This document shows positions 1 through 8,710 of a stretch of 12,564 nucleotides of DNA, one piece after another. Both the position numbers and the translations under genes were made by a program. The notes under the pieces were generated by a model. That model saw nothing but the letters and a program-made list of their open reading frames with translations, had not been told where the DNA came from and searched no databases. Every line of letters begins with the position of its first letter. Positions within the stretch are counted from its first letter, which is position 1. The DNA is from Haloquadratum sp. J07HQX50 (GTDB taxonomy: Archaea > Halobacteriota > Halobacteria > Halobacteriales > Haloferacaceae): NCBI GenBank assembly GCA_000416005.1, contig KE356562.1, forward strand, positions 1,322,585 through 1,335,148, given 5' to 3'.

Positions 1-42
1 CGCACAGACACATATCGATAACTCAACTGACACCACTTTCTC

Positions 43-714
43 TTAGCTATTAATAATCACTGTGTTTAATTCAATCGGCGTGGCTGGCCGATTATTTTCA
101 TCAGTGGGCACCCGACTGATTTCATATACCGTCTCTATCCCGTCGACAACTTGTCCAAACGCAGTGTGTTGGCCATCTAAGTGCGGTTGTGGGCTCACTG
201 TAATAAAGAACTGTGAGCCATTCGTATCTGGCCCCGAATTTGCCATACTCAAGACTCCTGGTTTGTCATGTTGGAGAGTTGAATCAAACTCATCATCAAA
301 TGTATATCCAGGACCGCCCAGTCCGGTGCCACTGGGATCACCAGTTTGGATCATAAATCCAGCTATTACCCGGTGGAAGAGTAGATTATTATATAACGGC
401 GTCGTGCGTACCTGGCCGGTCTCTGGATCTCGCCATGGTATCGACCCCGTGGCGAGCCCTACAAAATTATGAACAGTGCGTGGAGCTTTTTCGTGATACA
501 GGCGACACTCAATTCTCCCACGTGAAGTGCGTAGCACAGCACTCATCGGCTCATTCTTCGACGCGACAGTGCGCGGTGTAGACGTGAACACATCTGTTGC
601 TGTTGCTTTTGCTGTGGATGTATCTGATGACGGCTCTTCGAAGAGACAACCTGTGATAGATGCCAATGCACACCCGGCAAGGCCAGCTACATACCGTCGC
701 CGTGAGGACCTCAT
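43..714 (-). CDS. Tat-exported lipoprotein cyclophilin-type peptidyl-prolyl isomerase
   Basis: Cyclophilins catalyse cis/trans isomerisation of Xaa-Pro bonds and assist folding. The 223-residue protein starts with a twin-arginine motif (SRRRYVA, residues 4-10), a short hydrophobic stretch and a lipobox ITGC with Cys23 as the lipidation site. It should therefore leave the cell folded through Tat and be anchored by a lipid on the outside, as is usual for haloarchaeal lipoproteins. A Thr/Ser-rich linker (about 27-55) leads into the cyclophilin domain (about 57-221). Catalytic signatures are present: FHRV (Arg115), FMIQ (Gln123), MAN (157-159), GSQFF (166-170) and HLDGQH (178-183). The human CypA Trp121 position is His178. 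The ATG at 714 is chosen because it places the signal peptide exactly at the N terminus; a cytosolic form from Met57 is less likely. It is monocistronic as far as can be seen, with a weak AT-rich promoter candidate near 751-758. Family assignment is certain; export is inferred from motifs. Confidence 0.93.
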   Translation of the reverse strand: MRSSRRRYVAGLAGCALASITGCLFEEPSSDTSTAKATATDVFTSTPRTVASKNEPMSAVLRTSRGRIECRLYHEKAPRTVHNFVGLATGSIPWRDPETGQVRTTPLYNNLLFHRVIAGFMIQTGDPSGTGLGGPGYTFDDEFDSTLQHDKPGVLSMANSGPDTNGSQFFITVSPQPHLDGQHTAFGQVVDGIETVYEISRVPTDENNRPATPIELNTVIINS

Positions 715-1554
715 ACCAACCGAACATCATGGAATAGCATATCGGTTTCTCTATTATTCTCTGAGCAGATATCAGACTCAGACAGGGCGATCATTCAATT
801 TGAGAAGTCGCCAAATGAATATAGTCAGCTTGAGATTGTTGTCGGCGTGAACGGAGGGAAATCTTGATGCGAGTTGGAGGTGTTGAGTCCAGTTACCAGA
901 CAGCCGTTTACCCACCGAAAGTTCGACGCCGTCAGAACGGTCGGCTGCTGGCAGTTTCGAACCAGTTTCGGATCTTTTGATGATTGTATATCTACAGTTA
1001 CACTTCTAGTGGATCCTTTTCAAGCGCACGCCAGCAAGTGTCGACAGGGCCGGGAATGTCGTGTCGTATGCTGTGCTGTAAGCAGCTAGCACACTCTTTT
1101 GCAGTGTGGCGTTCGCCGGCTGCTGTTTTCGGTACTGTCTTGTTATGTGATGTGTACGGACAGACTGCCCGAAGGTAATTCCGAACCACTCCGATTTCGA
1201 CCTCCTGCAGGGTAGCCAGTCAATTATATTATGTATGTGTTCAGCTGATATACTCGCTGTTTCCTCATTGATACACCCGATTGTGACATCTTCCCGCGAG
1301 TTCAGTCGTGGGGTTCCTGAGAGTATCTGCGAGAGCGGACACACAGAGAGCGGGGAGACTGCAAACGCTCATATCCCAACGCTTGGGATTCCTCTGCTTG
1401 CAGACGGAAAAAATGTCAACTGACTGCTACTGATTCGGATGGGCATAAATATCATACCTCTGGCAGTGAGTAGCGTTGCTGCGAAGCCGCTACTTTTGCC
1501 CCTAACGAGTTCGAATTATCTCCTCAGATCAAAATAAATCAGCCACTGTACTGT
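715..1554. other. 840-bp stretch without a supportable gene
   Basis: This gap lies between the start of the cyclophilin gene and the end of hisD. Several short open frames exist on both strands (for example 874-1089 plus and 1006-1344 minus). None shows a recognisable domain, a haloarchaeal acidic composition or a convincing start region, and they overlap each other. No tRNA cloverleaf, terminal inverted repeats or transposase motif could be recognised. Long non-coding spacers are typical of Haloquadratum. A decayed gene or mobile element fragment cannot be excluded. The one structure seen is the inverted repeat at 1469-1494. Confidence 0.55.
1469..1494. repeat. 7-bp inverted repeat (hairpin) downstream of hisD
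   Basis: AGTAGCG at 1469-1475 is the exact reverse complement of CGCTACT at 1488-1494, with a 12-nt loop. It lies about 60 bp past the hisD stop. On the plus strand it is followed by a short T run (TTTT), but the adjacent gene is on the minus strand, where no T run follows the stem. A terminator role is therefore weakly supported. A stem of this length could arise by chance in a window of this size. Confidence 0.25.
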
Positions 1555-2823
1555 CTAATCTATCCGGTGGTGAATGCTTTCTGCGTGCGCTTCCAGTCCC
1601 TCCAACTCAGCAAGCGTGGTGATTGTCTCATTAATGTCCTTGAGTGCTGATTTATCGAGATACTGCACTGTCCGCGACCGCATGAACGTATCAACTGATA
1701 ATCCGCTTGAGACCCGTGCTGTCTGTGCTGTCGGGAGCACGTGGTTTGGTCCAGTTGAATAATCACCCGCTGCCACTGGGCTGTATTCACCAACAAAAAT
1801 GCTCCCTGCGTGTTTGATTTGCTCAACAATAGGCTCATTATCAGCGGTCATGATACCGAGGTGCTCAACTGCGTACTCGTTGGTAAACTCAATGGCTTGA
1901 TCCATCGACTCTGCCACGAATATTCCGCTGCTCTCATTCGAGAATGCAGATTCAGCGACACCGCTTCGCGTCCGCTTCGGAAGTTGGTCTCTGACCGCGT
2001 CACCTATTCTTTTCGCAAGTTCTAAATCAGGAGTCACCGCAGCAGCAGAGGCATGTGGATCGTGCTCAGCCTGTGCAATAAGATCGCTCGCGACAAACTC
2101 AGGATCTGCAGTTTCGTCGGCGAGAATGAGGACTTCTGACGGTCCAGCGATCATATCGATTGAGACATCGCCTTGTACTGCTGCTTTAGCGGCTGCGACC
2201 CACCGATTCCCTGGACCGACGATCGTATCCACAGCTGGAATGCTTTCGGTGCCATATGCGAGTGCAGCAATCCCCTGTGCTCCACCTGCTGCAAAAATTC
2301 GATCAACGCCGGCCAAATTCAGAGCTGCTAATGTCACCTCATCTACTGGATCTGCTGGTGGCGTTACAGCGATAATGTTATTGACACCGGCGACACGGGC
2401 AGGAACGACAGTCATCATCGCTGTCGATGGATATGCAGCACTTCCTCCGGGAACGTATGCGCCAGCCCGTTCGATAGGCCTGAATTGTCTTCCCAGTGTC
2501 CTCCCATCGAAGTCGGTCTGCCAATCGTCTCGCAGCTGGTGTCGGTGAAATGTTTCGATTCGATCGATTGTTGACGCAATTGCTGCCTGTACGTCTGAGT
2601 GTATTGTCTCAACGGCCTTGGTGGCTGCGTCTGTCAGTTCAATCGCATCCATCTCAACATTATCAAATTCACGGCCGAACTCACGGAGTGCTGCGTCTCC
2701 ATCTGCTCGCACATCATCAATGATCTGCTCAACATCTGATTCGATTGCAGCAAGCTCTGATCCCCGACTCATGACTTCTGTTCGCGCAGACGGCGTCAGA
2801 TCTGATATCTGCGTCAATTCCAT
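1555..2823 (-). CDS. hisD: Histidinol dehydrogenase (HisD)
   Basis: This cytosolic zinc enzyme performs the last two steps of histidine biosynthesis, oxidising L-histidinol to L-histidine with two NAD+. The 422-residue product is the usual length and collinear with the family. Visible signatures are the N-terminal RAGAYVPGG (119-127), [14 protein letters not shown] (178-191), VGPGN (202-206) and IAGPSE (225-230). The zinc ligands are Gln251 and His254 (QAEH), Asp354 ([14 protein letters not shown]) and His413 near the C terminus. The catalytic Glu320-His321 pair lies in EYAVEHL. All key residues are intact, so the enzyme should be active. It stands alone rather than in a his operon, as is common in haloarchaea. 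A TATA element about 30 bp before the ATG implies a leaderless transcript with its own promoter, separate from cgi121/hel308 upstream. Confidence 0.97.
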   Translation of the reverse strand: MELTQISDLTPSARTEVMSRGSELAAIESDVEQIIDDVRADGDAALREFGREFDNVEMDAIELTDAATKAVETIHSDVQAAIASTIDRIETFHRHQLRDDWQTDFDGRTLGRQFRPIERAGAYVPGGSAAYPSTAMMTVVPARVAGVNNIIAVTPPADPVDEVTLAALNLAGVDRIFAAGGAQGIAALAYGTESIPAVDTIVGPGNRWVAAAKAAVQGDVSIDMIAGPSEVLILADETADPEFVASDLIAQAEHDPHASAAAVTPDLELAKRIGDAVRDQLPKRTRSGVAESAFSNESSGIFVAESMDQAIEFTNEYAVEHLGIMTADNEPIVEQIKHAGSIFVGEYSPVAAGDYSTGPNHVLPTAQTARVSSGLSVDTFMRSRTVQYLDKSALKDINETITTLAELEGLEAHAESIHHRID

Positions 2824-2850
2824 CTCTATTCTTACTCGGAACGGTTAGGT

Positions 2851-2856
2851 TAAATA
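2851..2856 (-). promoter_or_regulatory. TATA box of hisD
   Basis: On the minus strand the sequence reads CATATTTAACC, and the TATTTA core is centred about 30 bp upstream of the hisD ATG at 2823. With archaeal spacing (transcription starting about 26 bp downstream of the TATA centre) the 5' end would fall within a few bases of the ATG. That is the leaderless arrangement typical of haloarchaea. There is no Shine-Dalgarno sequence before this ATG, which agrees. Confidence 0.5.
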
Positions 2857-2961
2857 TGGACCACTGTTGGGTGATGAGAGCACTCCCTGTTAGATTAGCA
2901 CAGTGGTGAAATGTGTGTCTGCAATTTCGCTGGCAAATGCCCATCGCAGCCGTAGCTGATA

Positions 2962-3450
2962 TTACCGCTCGATGACAAGTAGAGCGACTCGCTCGCGTAC
3001 GAGTGACTCGATATCGCCGTCAACGACAGACATTTCAGCATCATTGATATTGTAAAATGACTGAACTAACTGTTGGTCATATGTGACTTCCGTCAGGTTT
3101 TCAATAAGACCTCTCTCGATGATTGTTTTCGCTGCAATTTCGGGGACTGGATCCAGTAAGAGTATCACCTCGTCCGTTCCCGCATGAACACCGAGTTCAA
3201 GTGCATCAGTAATTTGTCTCCGCCCAGCGGCAAATAATAATATTTCAACGGCTCTATCGTCCGCCACATTCGTGCCTCTTGACAGTGCCCGATCAGCTAA
3301 CTCAACCGCACATCTGAGATGTTCGCGACTCACAATATATTTCGCATCGAATACCTGTATTGTCGTCTCCAATTCGTCCGCAAGTGCATGAACGGATCTG
3401 ATATATTGATCCACTTCATTAATGCGCGCCTCTCCAGAGAATATCTTCAA
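2962..3450 (-). CDS. cgi121: KEOPS complex subunit Cgi121
   Basis: Cgi121 is the small KEOPS subunit that binds the Bud32 kinase and helps recruit tRNA for N6-threonylcarbamoyl-adenosine (t6A37) formation in the cytosol. The 162-residue protein carries the family core: an [14 protein letters not shown] helix (43-56) followed by [14 protein letters not shown] (67-80) and TDALELGV (81-88), the last blocks matching the conserved 'LLY-SGxRQI-AL' region. The length is normal. The start is TTG at 3450, which overlaps the TGA stop of hel308 (TTGA). It is supported by MKIFSG at the expected family N terminus and by a GGGTGA Shine-Dalgarno-like element 6 nt upstream inside hel308. It is probably translated in coupling with hel308 from one mRNA. 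The shared operon of a repair helicase and a tRNA-modification factor is notable. Confidence 0.9.
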   Translation of the reverse strand: MKIFSGEARINEVDQYIRSVHALADELETTIQVFDAKYIVSREHLRCAVELADRALSRGTNVADDRAVEILLFAAGRRQITDALELGVHAGTDEVILLLDPVPEIAAKTIIERGLIENLTEVTYDQQLVQSFYNINDAEMSVVDGDIESLVRERVALLVIER

Positions 3451-5813
3451 TCGAAGTCACCCAGATTCGCTTGATCTCTGGTATCTGTCGTTGATTCTGA
3501 GGTGGTGTTCGTTTCGTCTGATATTGGAGACATCTCATTTGCATCGTCCACTCCGTCCATCGACGGGTCCTCCCGACCAACGTTCTCCAAGATAGTTTCA
3601 GCTGTCTTGCGCCGTCCACGGAGTGCACGAAGAATCACTGACTTTGCTGTCACACGCAAGTCTGCACGCGATTCAATTCCCGCATCGAAAAGTAAACGAG
3701 CCCGTTTTCGTCCAATCTGCGGGATATTTGCGAGTGGGAGTAACTCCTCACGAACACCATACGTGACACGCATTTTCGCCTCTCTGATCGGCAACTGGTC
3801 GGTTCCTACCTCATCAGCGAGTTGCTCTGTCGCCTCAAGAAGCCACTGTGCTGTTTCGACTTTCCCACGGATGTCTCCTGGGCCGACCCCATACCGCTCG
3901 GTAAGTCGGTCTTCATCGACTTCGCATGCCCAATCTTCGAGCATGCATCCAGTCTTTAGTGCAGCAAGCCAGTCTTCGAACTCAACCTCAGCATACTCAG
4001 AGGGCGTTCGTCCAAGCAGTTCGGCTTCGCGATCATAACAGATTTCACTAAATCGCTGCTTATCTCCTGACTTCAGATACAGTTGATACATGTCTGGGGT
4101 CCGTGAAATGAGTTGATAGAGCCCAAGCGCAGAGAACGACACGGTATCGTCTGTTTCAGATTCAGCACTGTTAGCGAGTTTACTTGCAGGAGTGAACTCA
4201 CTGTGTGGTGATACTGATGCCCGCATCGATGTGTTTCCTGCTGAACGGAGTCCATCGATAATTTCAGCTGCGCTCATTGGATCAATATATATTCGTGAAA
4301 CAGTATGACCAAGACTTGTTGCTTGCAGTGTCTCACTCGTCCGCTCGATGAACCCATTCCGCTCAAGATATCGGAGAACATCATCAGTGACCTTCTTGAG
4401 ATACGGAGTCTGCTCAGTCTGGGAGAAGTATAGCGTTTCCTCAAGAAATGCACTGAGTTCATCTCTCGAGTGGGCGAATCCAGTGGCTATCGTCGAGAGA
4501 ATATGTGTCCGCAGTGCAGGTTCAGTCGCAAGTTTCGAATCAACTGTCTCGGGGTCGGCCTCTATGTATCGATCCCGAAGCTCGCTACGTTGATCGTCAT
4601 TTTTTGCTAACACGACGGCTTCGCCGTAGGGGTCTAAGCCCGGACGACCTGCTCGGCCCATCATCTGGTGGACTTCCAGTACATCGAGTGGCTTCATACC
4701 CCCATAATCTCCATCATACCGACGCCAATCACGCACAATCACGCGTCGACTCGGTGTATTGACCCCTGCCGCGAGTGTTGGTGTCGCAGCGATACACTTG
4801 ATCAGACGCTTGCGGAACGCACTCTCGACCGCACTCCGGTGCTTACTTGCGAGTCCCGCATGATGAAACGCAGCACCAGTTTCGACACAACTTGCAAGCG
4901 CCTCACTTGTCTCCGTATCGGACACATCTCGTATGGTTTCTGCGACTGCTGCGAGTTCGTCTCTCTCTCTCTCGGTTAGAACCCGATCGGTAACTTCACT
5001 AAGCCGCTCGGCAGCCGTTTCAGCATTTCGACGAGAGTTAACGAACACTAACGAGGAGCCTTGGTCGCCGGCGTCATCTCCACGAAGTCCATCCCGAACC
5101 AATGCAGTGGTCGGCCGTTCATTATTCTCGCTCGGTATCTTCCGCTGGCTCTGGTCCTGAAATGTAATTGCCTGCCCATAGTGGACACCCATCTTCAGTT
5201 CAATCGGACGCCACGAGGATTCGATGAGCGTTGCATCAAGCCAGTTAGCAATTTCACCCGCGTTACTTACTGTCGCTGAGAGTGCTACCGTCTGAAGATT
5301 TTGATTAATCTGTCTAAGTTTCGCTAATGTCACCTCCAAGGTGGGACCACGTTGATCGTCGTCTGCAAGATGGACTTCATCAGTGATGACACACTCAAGT
5401 TCGCCAATCCATGGTGCATTGTTTCGGATGAGTGAATCTACTTTCTCGGATGTTGCAACGATAATGTCTCGTGTGCTTAGCCACTCTCCATCTGAATCAT
5501 AATTTCCCGTCGAAATGCCAGTTGTCACACCGCATGCTTCCCAACGTGAGAACGTATCGTGCTTTTCTGATGCCAATGCCCGGAGAGGTACAATGTATAG
5601 TGCTTTTCCGCCTCGTTCGACGGAGGATAACATTGCTAACTCGGCAATCAACGTCTTGCCTGATGCAGTTGGAACGGCAGCAACAACGCTTTCACCTGTT
5701 GTGACGCCAGCCTCTACAGCACTCTCTTGTGGTGGATACAGTGACGTAATTCCTGAGTCGGTTAATTCGGTAGCGACCTCATCAGGAAGTGCTGGCACTT
5801 CTGCCGGCTTCAT
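3447..5813 (-). CDS. hel308: ATP-dependent DNA helicase Hel308
   Basis: Hel308 is a superfamily 2, Ski2-like 3'-5' DNA helicase that acts on stalled or branched replication forks and in recombination repair. The 788-residue protein shows the motifs in order: YPPQ Q-motif (26-29), Walker A VPTASGKT (47-54), DEVH (145-148, usually DExH), SAT (179-181), motif IV FVNSRR (257-262), FHHAG (316-320), motif V region [11 protein letters not shown] (344-354) and motif [12 protein letters not shown] (383-392). A C-terminal helix-hairpin-helix region (about 694-725) includes the GRKRAR brake-type motif (701-706). An acidic, Ser/Thr/Asp-rich tail (about 746-780) ends in QANLGDFD, which resembles a PCNA-interacting peptide. 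All catalytic motifs are intact. It overlaps cgi121 by its stop codon, and a small membrane-protein gene lies 77 bp upstream in the same direction. No convincing TATA box was found just before its ATG. Confidence 0.96.
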   Translation of the reverse strand: MKPAEVPALPDEVATELTDSGITSLYPPQESAVEAGVTTGESVVAAVPTASGKTLIAELAMLSSVERGGKALYIVPLRALASEKHDTFSRWEACGVTTGISTGNYDSDGEWLSTRDIIVATSEKVDSLIRNNAPWIGELECVITDEVHLADDDQRGPTLEVTLAKLRQINQNLQTVALSATVSNAGEIANWLDATLIESSWRPIELKMGVHYGQAITFQDQSQRKIPSENNERPTTALVRDGLRGDDAGDQGSSLVFVNSRRNAETAAERLSEVTDRVLTERERDELAAVAETIRDVSDTETSEALASCVETGAAFHHAGLASKHRSAVESAFRKRLIKCIAATPTLAAGVNTPSRRVIVRDWRRYDGDYGGMKPLDVLEVHQMMGRAGRPGLDPYGEAVVLAKNDDQRSELRDRYIEADPETVDSKLATEPALRTHILSTIATGFAHSRDELSAFLEETLYFSQTEQTPYLKKVTDDVLRYLERNGFIERTSETLQATSLGHTVSRIYIDPMSAAEIIDGLRSAGNTSMRASVSPHSEFTPASKLANSAESETDDTVSFSALGLYQLISRTPDMYQLYLKSGDKQRFSEICYDREAELLGRTPSEYAEVEFEDWLAALKTGCMLEDWACEVDEDRLTERYGVGPGDIRGKVETAQWLLEATEQLADEVGTDQLPIREAKMRVTYGVREELLPLANIPQIGRKRARLLFDAGIESRADLRVTAKSVILRALRGRRKTAETILENVGREDPSMDGVDDANEMSPISDETNTTSESTTDTRDQANLGDFD
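3457..3462 (-). promoter_or_regulatory. Shine-Dalgarno-like site deciding the TTG start of cgi121
   Basis: The minus strand reads GGGTGA, of which GGTGA matches the haloarchaeal Shine-Dalgarno core GGAGGTGA. It lies 6 nt before the TTG at 3450, within the last codons of hel308. This supports internal initiation at TTG on a bicistronic message. Confidence 0.45.
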
Positions 5814-5890
5814 GATACATACATTCAGTCTGCATCGAATTTGAGGCTTCGGTTACTACAGTGTGGTGACAAGAGGGGTATGAGTTATCC

Positions 5891-6139
5891 TCAGCGGGCT
5901 GCGACCCGTCGCATTACCATTCCGAGTCCGACCAGTAACCCTCCAAGAAGTGTAAGCGATCCAACGAGAGGTAGATTTCCCGTCTGCAGCGCATCCCAAA
6001 TAAACGGCAAGAGCGCAACTGCAACAATGGCATGCATTCCGAATACAATCTCTGGAAATCCGACTGACGCCCGGGTCCGAGAACCTCTTGATTGCGACTC
6101 TGTGTTGTTTTCTTTCGTTTTTGACTGCTCACTTTGCAT
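5891..6139 (-). CDS. Small two-helix membrane protein, function unknown
   Basis: The 82-residue protein has a hydrophilic, charged N-terminal tail (about 1-26, rich in Ser, Glu, Lys and Arg). Two predicted membrane segments follow: roughly 28-47 (FPEIVFGMHAIVAVALLPFI) and 56-75 (LPLVGSLTLLGGLLVGLGMV). It ends in a short basic tail, RRVAAR. The positive tail suggests that the C terminus is cytoplasmic. No family is recognised. The ATG at 6139 is the only reasonable start, with AT-rich promoter candidates around 6162-6175. It is divergent from the 6292 gene and lies 77 bp upstream of hel308 on the same strand, so co-transcription is possible but unproven. Confidence 0.72.
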   Translation of the reverse strand: MQSEQSKTKENNTESQSRGSRTRASVGFPEIVFGMHAIVAVALLPFIWDALQTGNLPLVGSLTLLGGLLVGLGMVMRRVAAR

Positions 6140-6291
6140 ATGAATGCGATATCACGAGCAACTAAAGAGATTAAGGTATCTCTAAGCGGTCCAAATCAAG
6201 AATCATAAAAGTAAATATTGTGAGTTTCATCAATCGTCACTGGACAACAAGATTAATTCACTCGCTCCTATCATATATAATCGTACTTGCT

Positions 6292-6492
6292 ATGAGCCAA
6301 ATTGACTCCAAGGACCGTATTCCTCTCATCGCTGCGATTGTGGTAATGGCTCTTGGAAACGTTATTGGATATGTCTCGAATGTAACAATTTACCTGACAA
6401 TTATTGCCGCTCCGGTCGCTATTGCGACATTTGGAATCCTTCGGTATATGATGCACGGCAGTCCAGTTCCGATGGATGTCGACCTGTACTGA
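6292..6492 (+). CDS. Small membrane protein, function unknown, upstream of the AAA ATPase
   Basis: The 66-residue product has a short polar start (MSQIDSKDR) and two hydrophobic segments, about 10-27 and 31-51, separated by a Gly/Asn-containing turn. A polar, acidic C terminus follows (SPVPMDVDLY). The frame can be extended to a GTG at 6220 (90 residues). The internal ATG at 6292 is preferred because the extension adds an atypical basic N terminus. No Shine-Dalgarno is present before either start; an AT-rich element (GATTAATT, 6251-6258) lies at a distance compatible with a short-leader transcript. The stop is 35 bp before the AAA ATPase start on the same strand, so the two probably form an operon. 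No family is recognised. Confidence 0.68.
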   Translation: MSQIDSKDRIPLIAAIVVMALGNVIGYVSNVTIYLTIIAAPVAIATFGILRYMMHGSPVPMDVDLY

Positions 6493-6514
6493 CCACAGTG
6501 ATGAGTACCATGCA

Positions 6515-6520
6515 GAGGTG
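6515..6520 (+). promoter_or_regulatory. Shine-Dalgarno site of the AAA ATPase gene
   Basis: GAGGTG matches six bases of the haloarchaeal anti-SD complement GGAGGTGA and sits 7 nt before the ATG at 6528. Because first genes in haloarchaea are usually leaderless, a strong SD here suggests that the ATPase is translated from a message starting upstream, with the 6292 membrane-protein gene. Confidence 0.6.
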
Positions 6521-6527
6521 CAGTTAA

Positions 6528-8666
6528 ATGTCGTTCAGCAACGCGGTATCAGTCACTATAGATTCTGAGTTGGATCGCTCAACCATTCATATCGCTTCAT
6601 CTGCGTTTCCTCATAGTGAGGCTACCGCTTCTGGAGTAGATGCACAGAATTCTGTTGCACTTCTTCGGGCAGGAACCGGTGCCACGACTGTCGCAAACGT
6701 TGTTAGGACACAGGATCTTGATACTGAAGTTGCGCTCATAGCGGAGTCGGTCGCAAAGAGTCTCGATGTCACTTCAAAGACAACTGTTGCGATTGAGTCA
6801 ACAGCACTTGAGACAGCCAGTTCGGTCACTTTTGCTCCGGTGGCCAGGCTCTCGATTCGTGGTGGAGAGCGCTCAATCCGTCGCCAACTGAGTGCCGTCC
6901 CGCTTAGTATTGGGGACGTTGAATCCGTTTCATTCCTTGATGAGACTCTTGACCTTTCTGTCCGTGTTGTCGACGCAGCGCCCAGGGCACCGGTCACAAT
7001 TTCCGACTCGACAGAGCTAATCTTAGAGGGGGGTCCAGCAACCCACCCGACTGACCAATATCAGGGTCCGGTCCCACCTCACGCTGTTGGCGGGTATGAT
7101 ACGCTCAAATCGGAATATCAAGCTGCACTCGTATCACCAATCACACAGGCCGATGGTTATCACATTGATGGACAATCTGTCAGTGGTGGGGTGTTATTTG
7201 AGGGGCAAAACGGAGTTGGAAAAACACAGCACATTCGACATGCTGGGTGGCTGGCTAATGCACGAATAGTTCGTGTTGACGCAGGCCGTCTTCCTGAATT
7301 CGACACTGACTCACTGCAAGATCATCTCACCGAGTGCGCAAGCACAGCAATCAACGGTGGCGGCTCGCTTGTCCACGTTGATAACCTTGATTTCATTAGT
7401 GAGGATAATCACTCGGCGCTTCTTGAAATCCTGGGTGGTTGGATTGAGCGACTAAACAGACAAGATGGAGTAATTGTCGTTGGTGAGACAACGGATAGTG
7501 AAGATGTAGGTGCTGTTTTAACAGGCGGTGGTCGTCTGGATCGAACGATCTCTCTTTCAGCTCCTGACGAACAGGATCGGGTAGAGATTCTTAGGATCTT
7601 ATTTGCTGGTGTCGATTTCGACTCAGATCTGAGTCTCTCCATGGTTGGAAAAAAGAGTCTTGGCTATGTGGCGGCTGATTTAGTGTCGTTGCGTAGCAAA
7701 GCGTTTGAGACCGCTCTTGAGCGCCAGTCGGGCGATACTGCAACGACTCCACACCTGATTAATGCTGATTTTGAGACCGCATTAGCTGAGACCACTCCAA
7801 GTACGGCTGACCCCACACAGTCGGTGCCCTCAATCACGTTTGAAGATATCGGTGGATTGTCTGAAGCAAAACGAGAACTCACCCGTGCTGTCGAATGGCC
7901 GCTGCAGTATCCCGATGCGCTTGCCGAATTAGGCGTTGACGCTCCCGCTGGTGTTCTATTATATGGGCCGCCTGGAACGGGAAAGACGATGCTCGCCAGA
8001 GCAGTCGCATCCACCACTGATGCGAATTTCTTGACGGTTAACGGTCCAGAACTACTGAATAAATACGTCGGTGAAAGCGAGCGGCGAGTCAGACAACTCT
8101 TTGCGCGTGCCCGGGATAGTGCCCCGGTCGTGATCTTCTTTGACGAATTAGACGCACTGGGGTCCTCACGAACGAGTGAGGGAGAATCCTCAGCTCCTGA
8201 GCGCGTCGTTTCACAGCTCTTGACTGAACTCGATGGCATCACTCCACGCCAGCAGTTGACTGTTGTTGGGGCGACGAATCGTCCTGATCGGATTGATGAT
8301 GCACTCGTTCGCCCAGGTCGTTTCGACCGGCTTGTTGAGGTTCCTCTACCAGACTATGAGGCCCGTAAGGACATAATCAGGATTCACATAGCTGATCGCC
8401 CCGTTGAGTCGCCTGATATAGAGCACCTTGCAACAGAGACTAAAAACTACTCTGGTAGCGATATTGCTGCGCTGCTTCAAGAGGCAAGTCTCCTTGCAGT
8501 TGAGGCAAATATTGAACAGGCGACTGAACGTGGGAAGTCACCGGCAGAGACACTGTCTTCGGTCACGCTCACGCAAAATCATATTGAACTGGCACTTGAA
8601 CGCGTTGGACCATCTCTCTCATCACAGGCGCGCGAGCGGTATGCATCTTTCTCTCAAGAGCAGTGA
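6528..8666 (+). CDS. CDC48/VAT-like double-AAA ATPase with degenerate first module
   Basis: CDC48-type ATPases form hexameric rings that unfold proteins by threading them through a pore. In this 712-residue protein an N-terminal region (about 1-170) ends in a segment resembling the second CDC48 N-subdomain (RRQLSAVPLSIGD, 118-130; PRAPVTISDST, 152-162). The D1 module has a good Walker A (GQNGVGKT, 226-233), but Walker B reads LVHVDN (281-286), lacking the catalytic Glu, and no aromatic pore loop is visible. The GRLDR (335-339) arginine-finger region is kept. D2 is canonical: GPPGTGKT (480-487), pore loop KYVG (512-515), FFDE (537-540), sensor GATN (581-584), Arg finger region RPGRFD (595-600) and SGSD (642-645). 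D2 presumably does the work and D1 binds nucleotide structurally. It differs from the housekeeping Cdc48 of haloarchaea, so it is a paralogue of unknown substrate. It is probably co-transcribed with the upstream small membrane protein. Confidence 0.9.
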   Translation: MSFSNAVSVTIDSELDRSTIHIASSAFPHSEATASGVDAQNSVALLRAGTGATTVANVVRTQDLDTEVALIAESVAKSLDVTSKTTVAIESTALETASSVTFAPVARLSIRGGERSIRRQLSAVPLSIGDVESVSFLDETLDLSVRVVDAAPRAPVTISDSTELILEGGPATHPTDQYQGPVPPHAVGGYDTLKSEYQAALVSPITQADGYHIDGQSVSGGVLFEGQNGVGKTQHIRHAGWLANARIVRVDAGRLPEFDTDSLQDHLTECASTAINGGGSLVHVDNLDFISEDNHSALLEILGGWIERLNRQDGVIVVGETTDSEDVGAVLTGGGRLDRTISLSAPDEQDRVEILRILFAGVDFDSDLSLSMVGKKSLGYVAADLVSLRSKAFETALERQSGDTATTPHLINADFETALAETTPSTADPTQSVPSITFEDIGGLSEAKRELTRAVEWPLQYPDALAELGVDAPAGVLLYGPPGTGKTMLARAVASTTDANFLTVNGPELLNKYVGESERRVRQLFARARDSAPVVIFFDELDALGSSRTSEGESSAPERVVSQLLTELDGITPRQQLTVVGATNRPDRIDDALVRPGRFDRLVEVPLPDYEARKDIIRIHIADRPVESPDIEHLATETKNYSGSDIAALLQEASLLAVEANIEQATERGKSPAETLSSVTLTQNHIELALERVGPSLSSQARERYASFSQEQ

Positions 8667-8710
8667 AACACGTATGTCTGTAGGTTGGTTTTCTCTGTTA
8701 ACAGGGCGTT

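Noticed and set aside
527..850. 107-residue open frame antisense to and beyond the cyclophilin start
   Set aside because: Mostly antisense to the Tat signal and linker; the part beyond has no features.
945..965. TTTCGAA loop flanked by CTGG/CCAG resembling a tRNA T-arm
   Set aside because: Stem too short and wrongly spaced; no matching acceptor, D or anticodon arms.
874..1089. 71-residue open frame on the plus strand
   Set aside because: No domain, odd composition with several Cys, no promoter or SD; likely chance.
1006..1344. 112-residue open frame on the minus strand in the gene-poor region
   Set aside because: Basic, His/Cys-rich composition unlike the acidic neighbours, no recognised motif, and overlaps other equally plausible frames on both strands.
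3502..4038. 178-residue open frame antisense to hel308
   Set aside because: Ser/Arg-rich translation typical of the antisense frame of an acidic haloarchaeal gene; the Hel308 frame explains the region fully.
7664..8242. 192-residue open frame antisense to the AAA ATPase
   Set aside because: Antisense shadow across the canonical D2 motifs; Ser/Val/Ala-rich and without any family signature.
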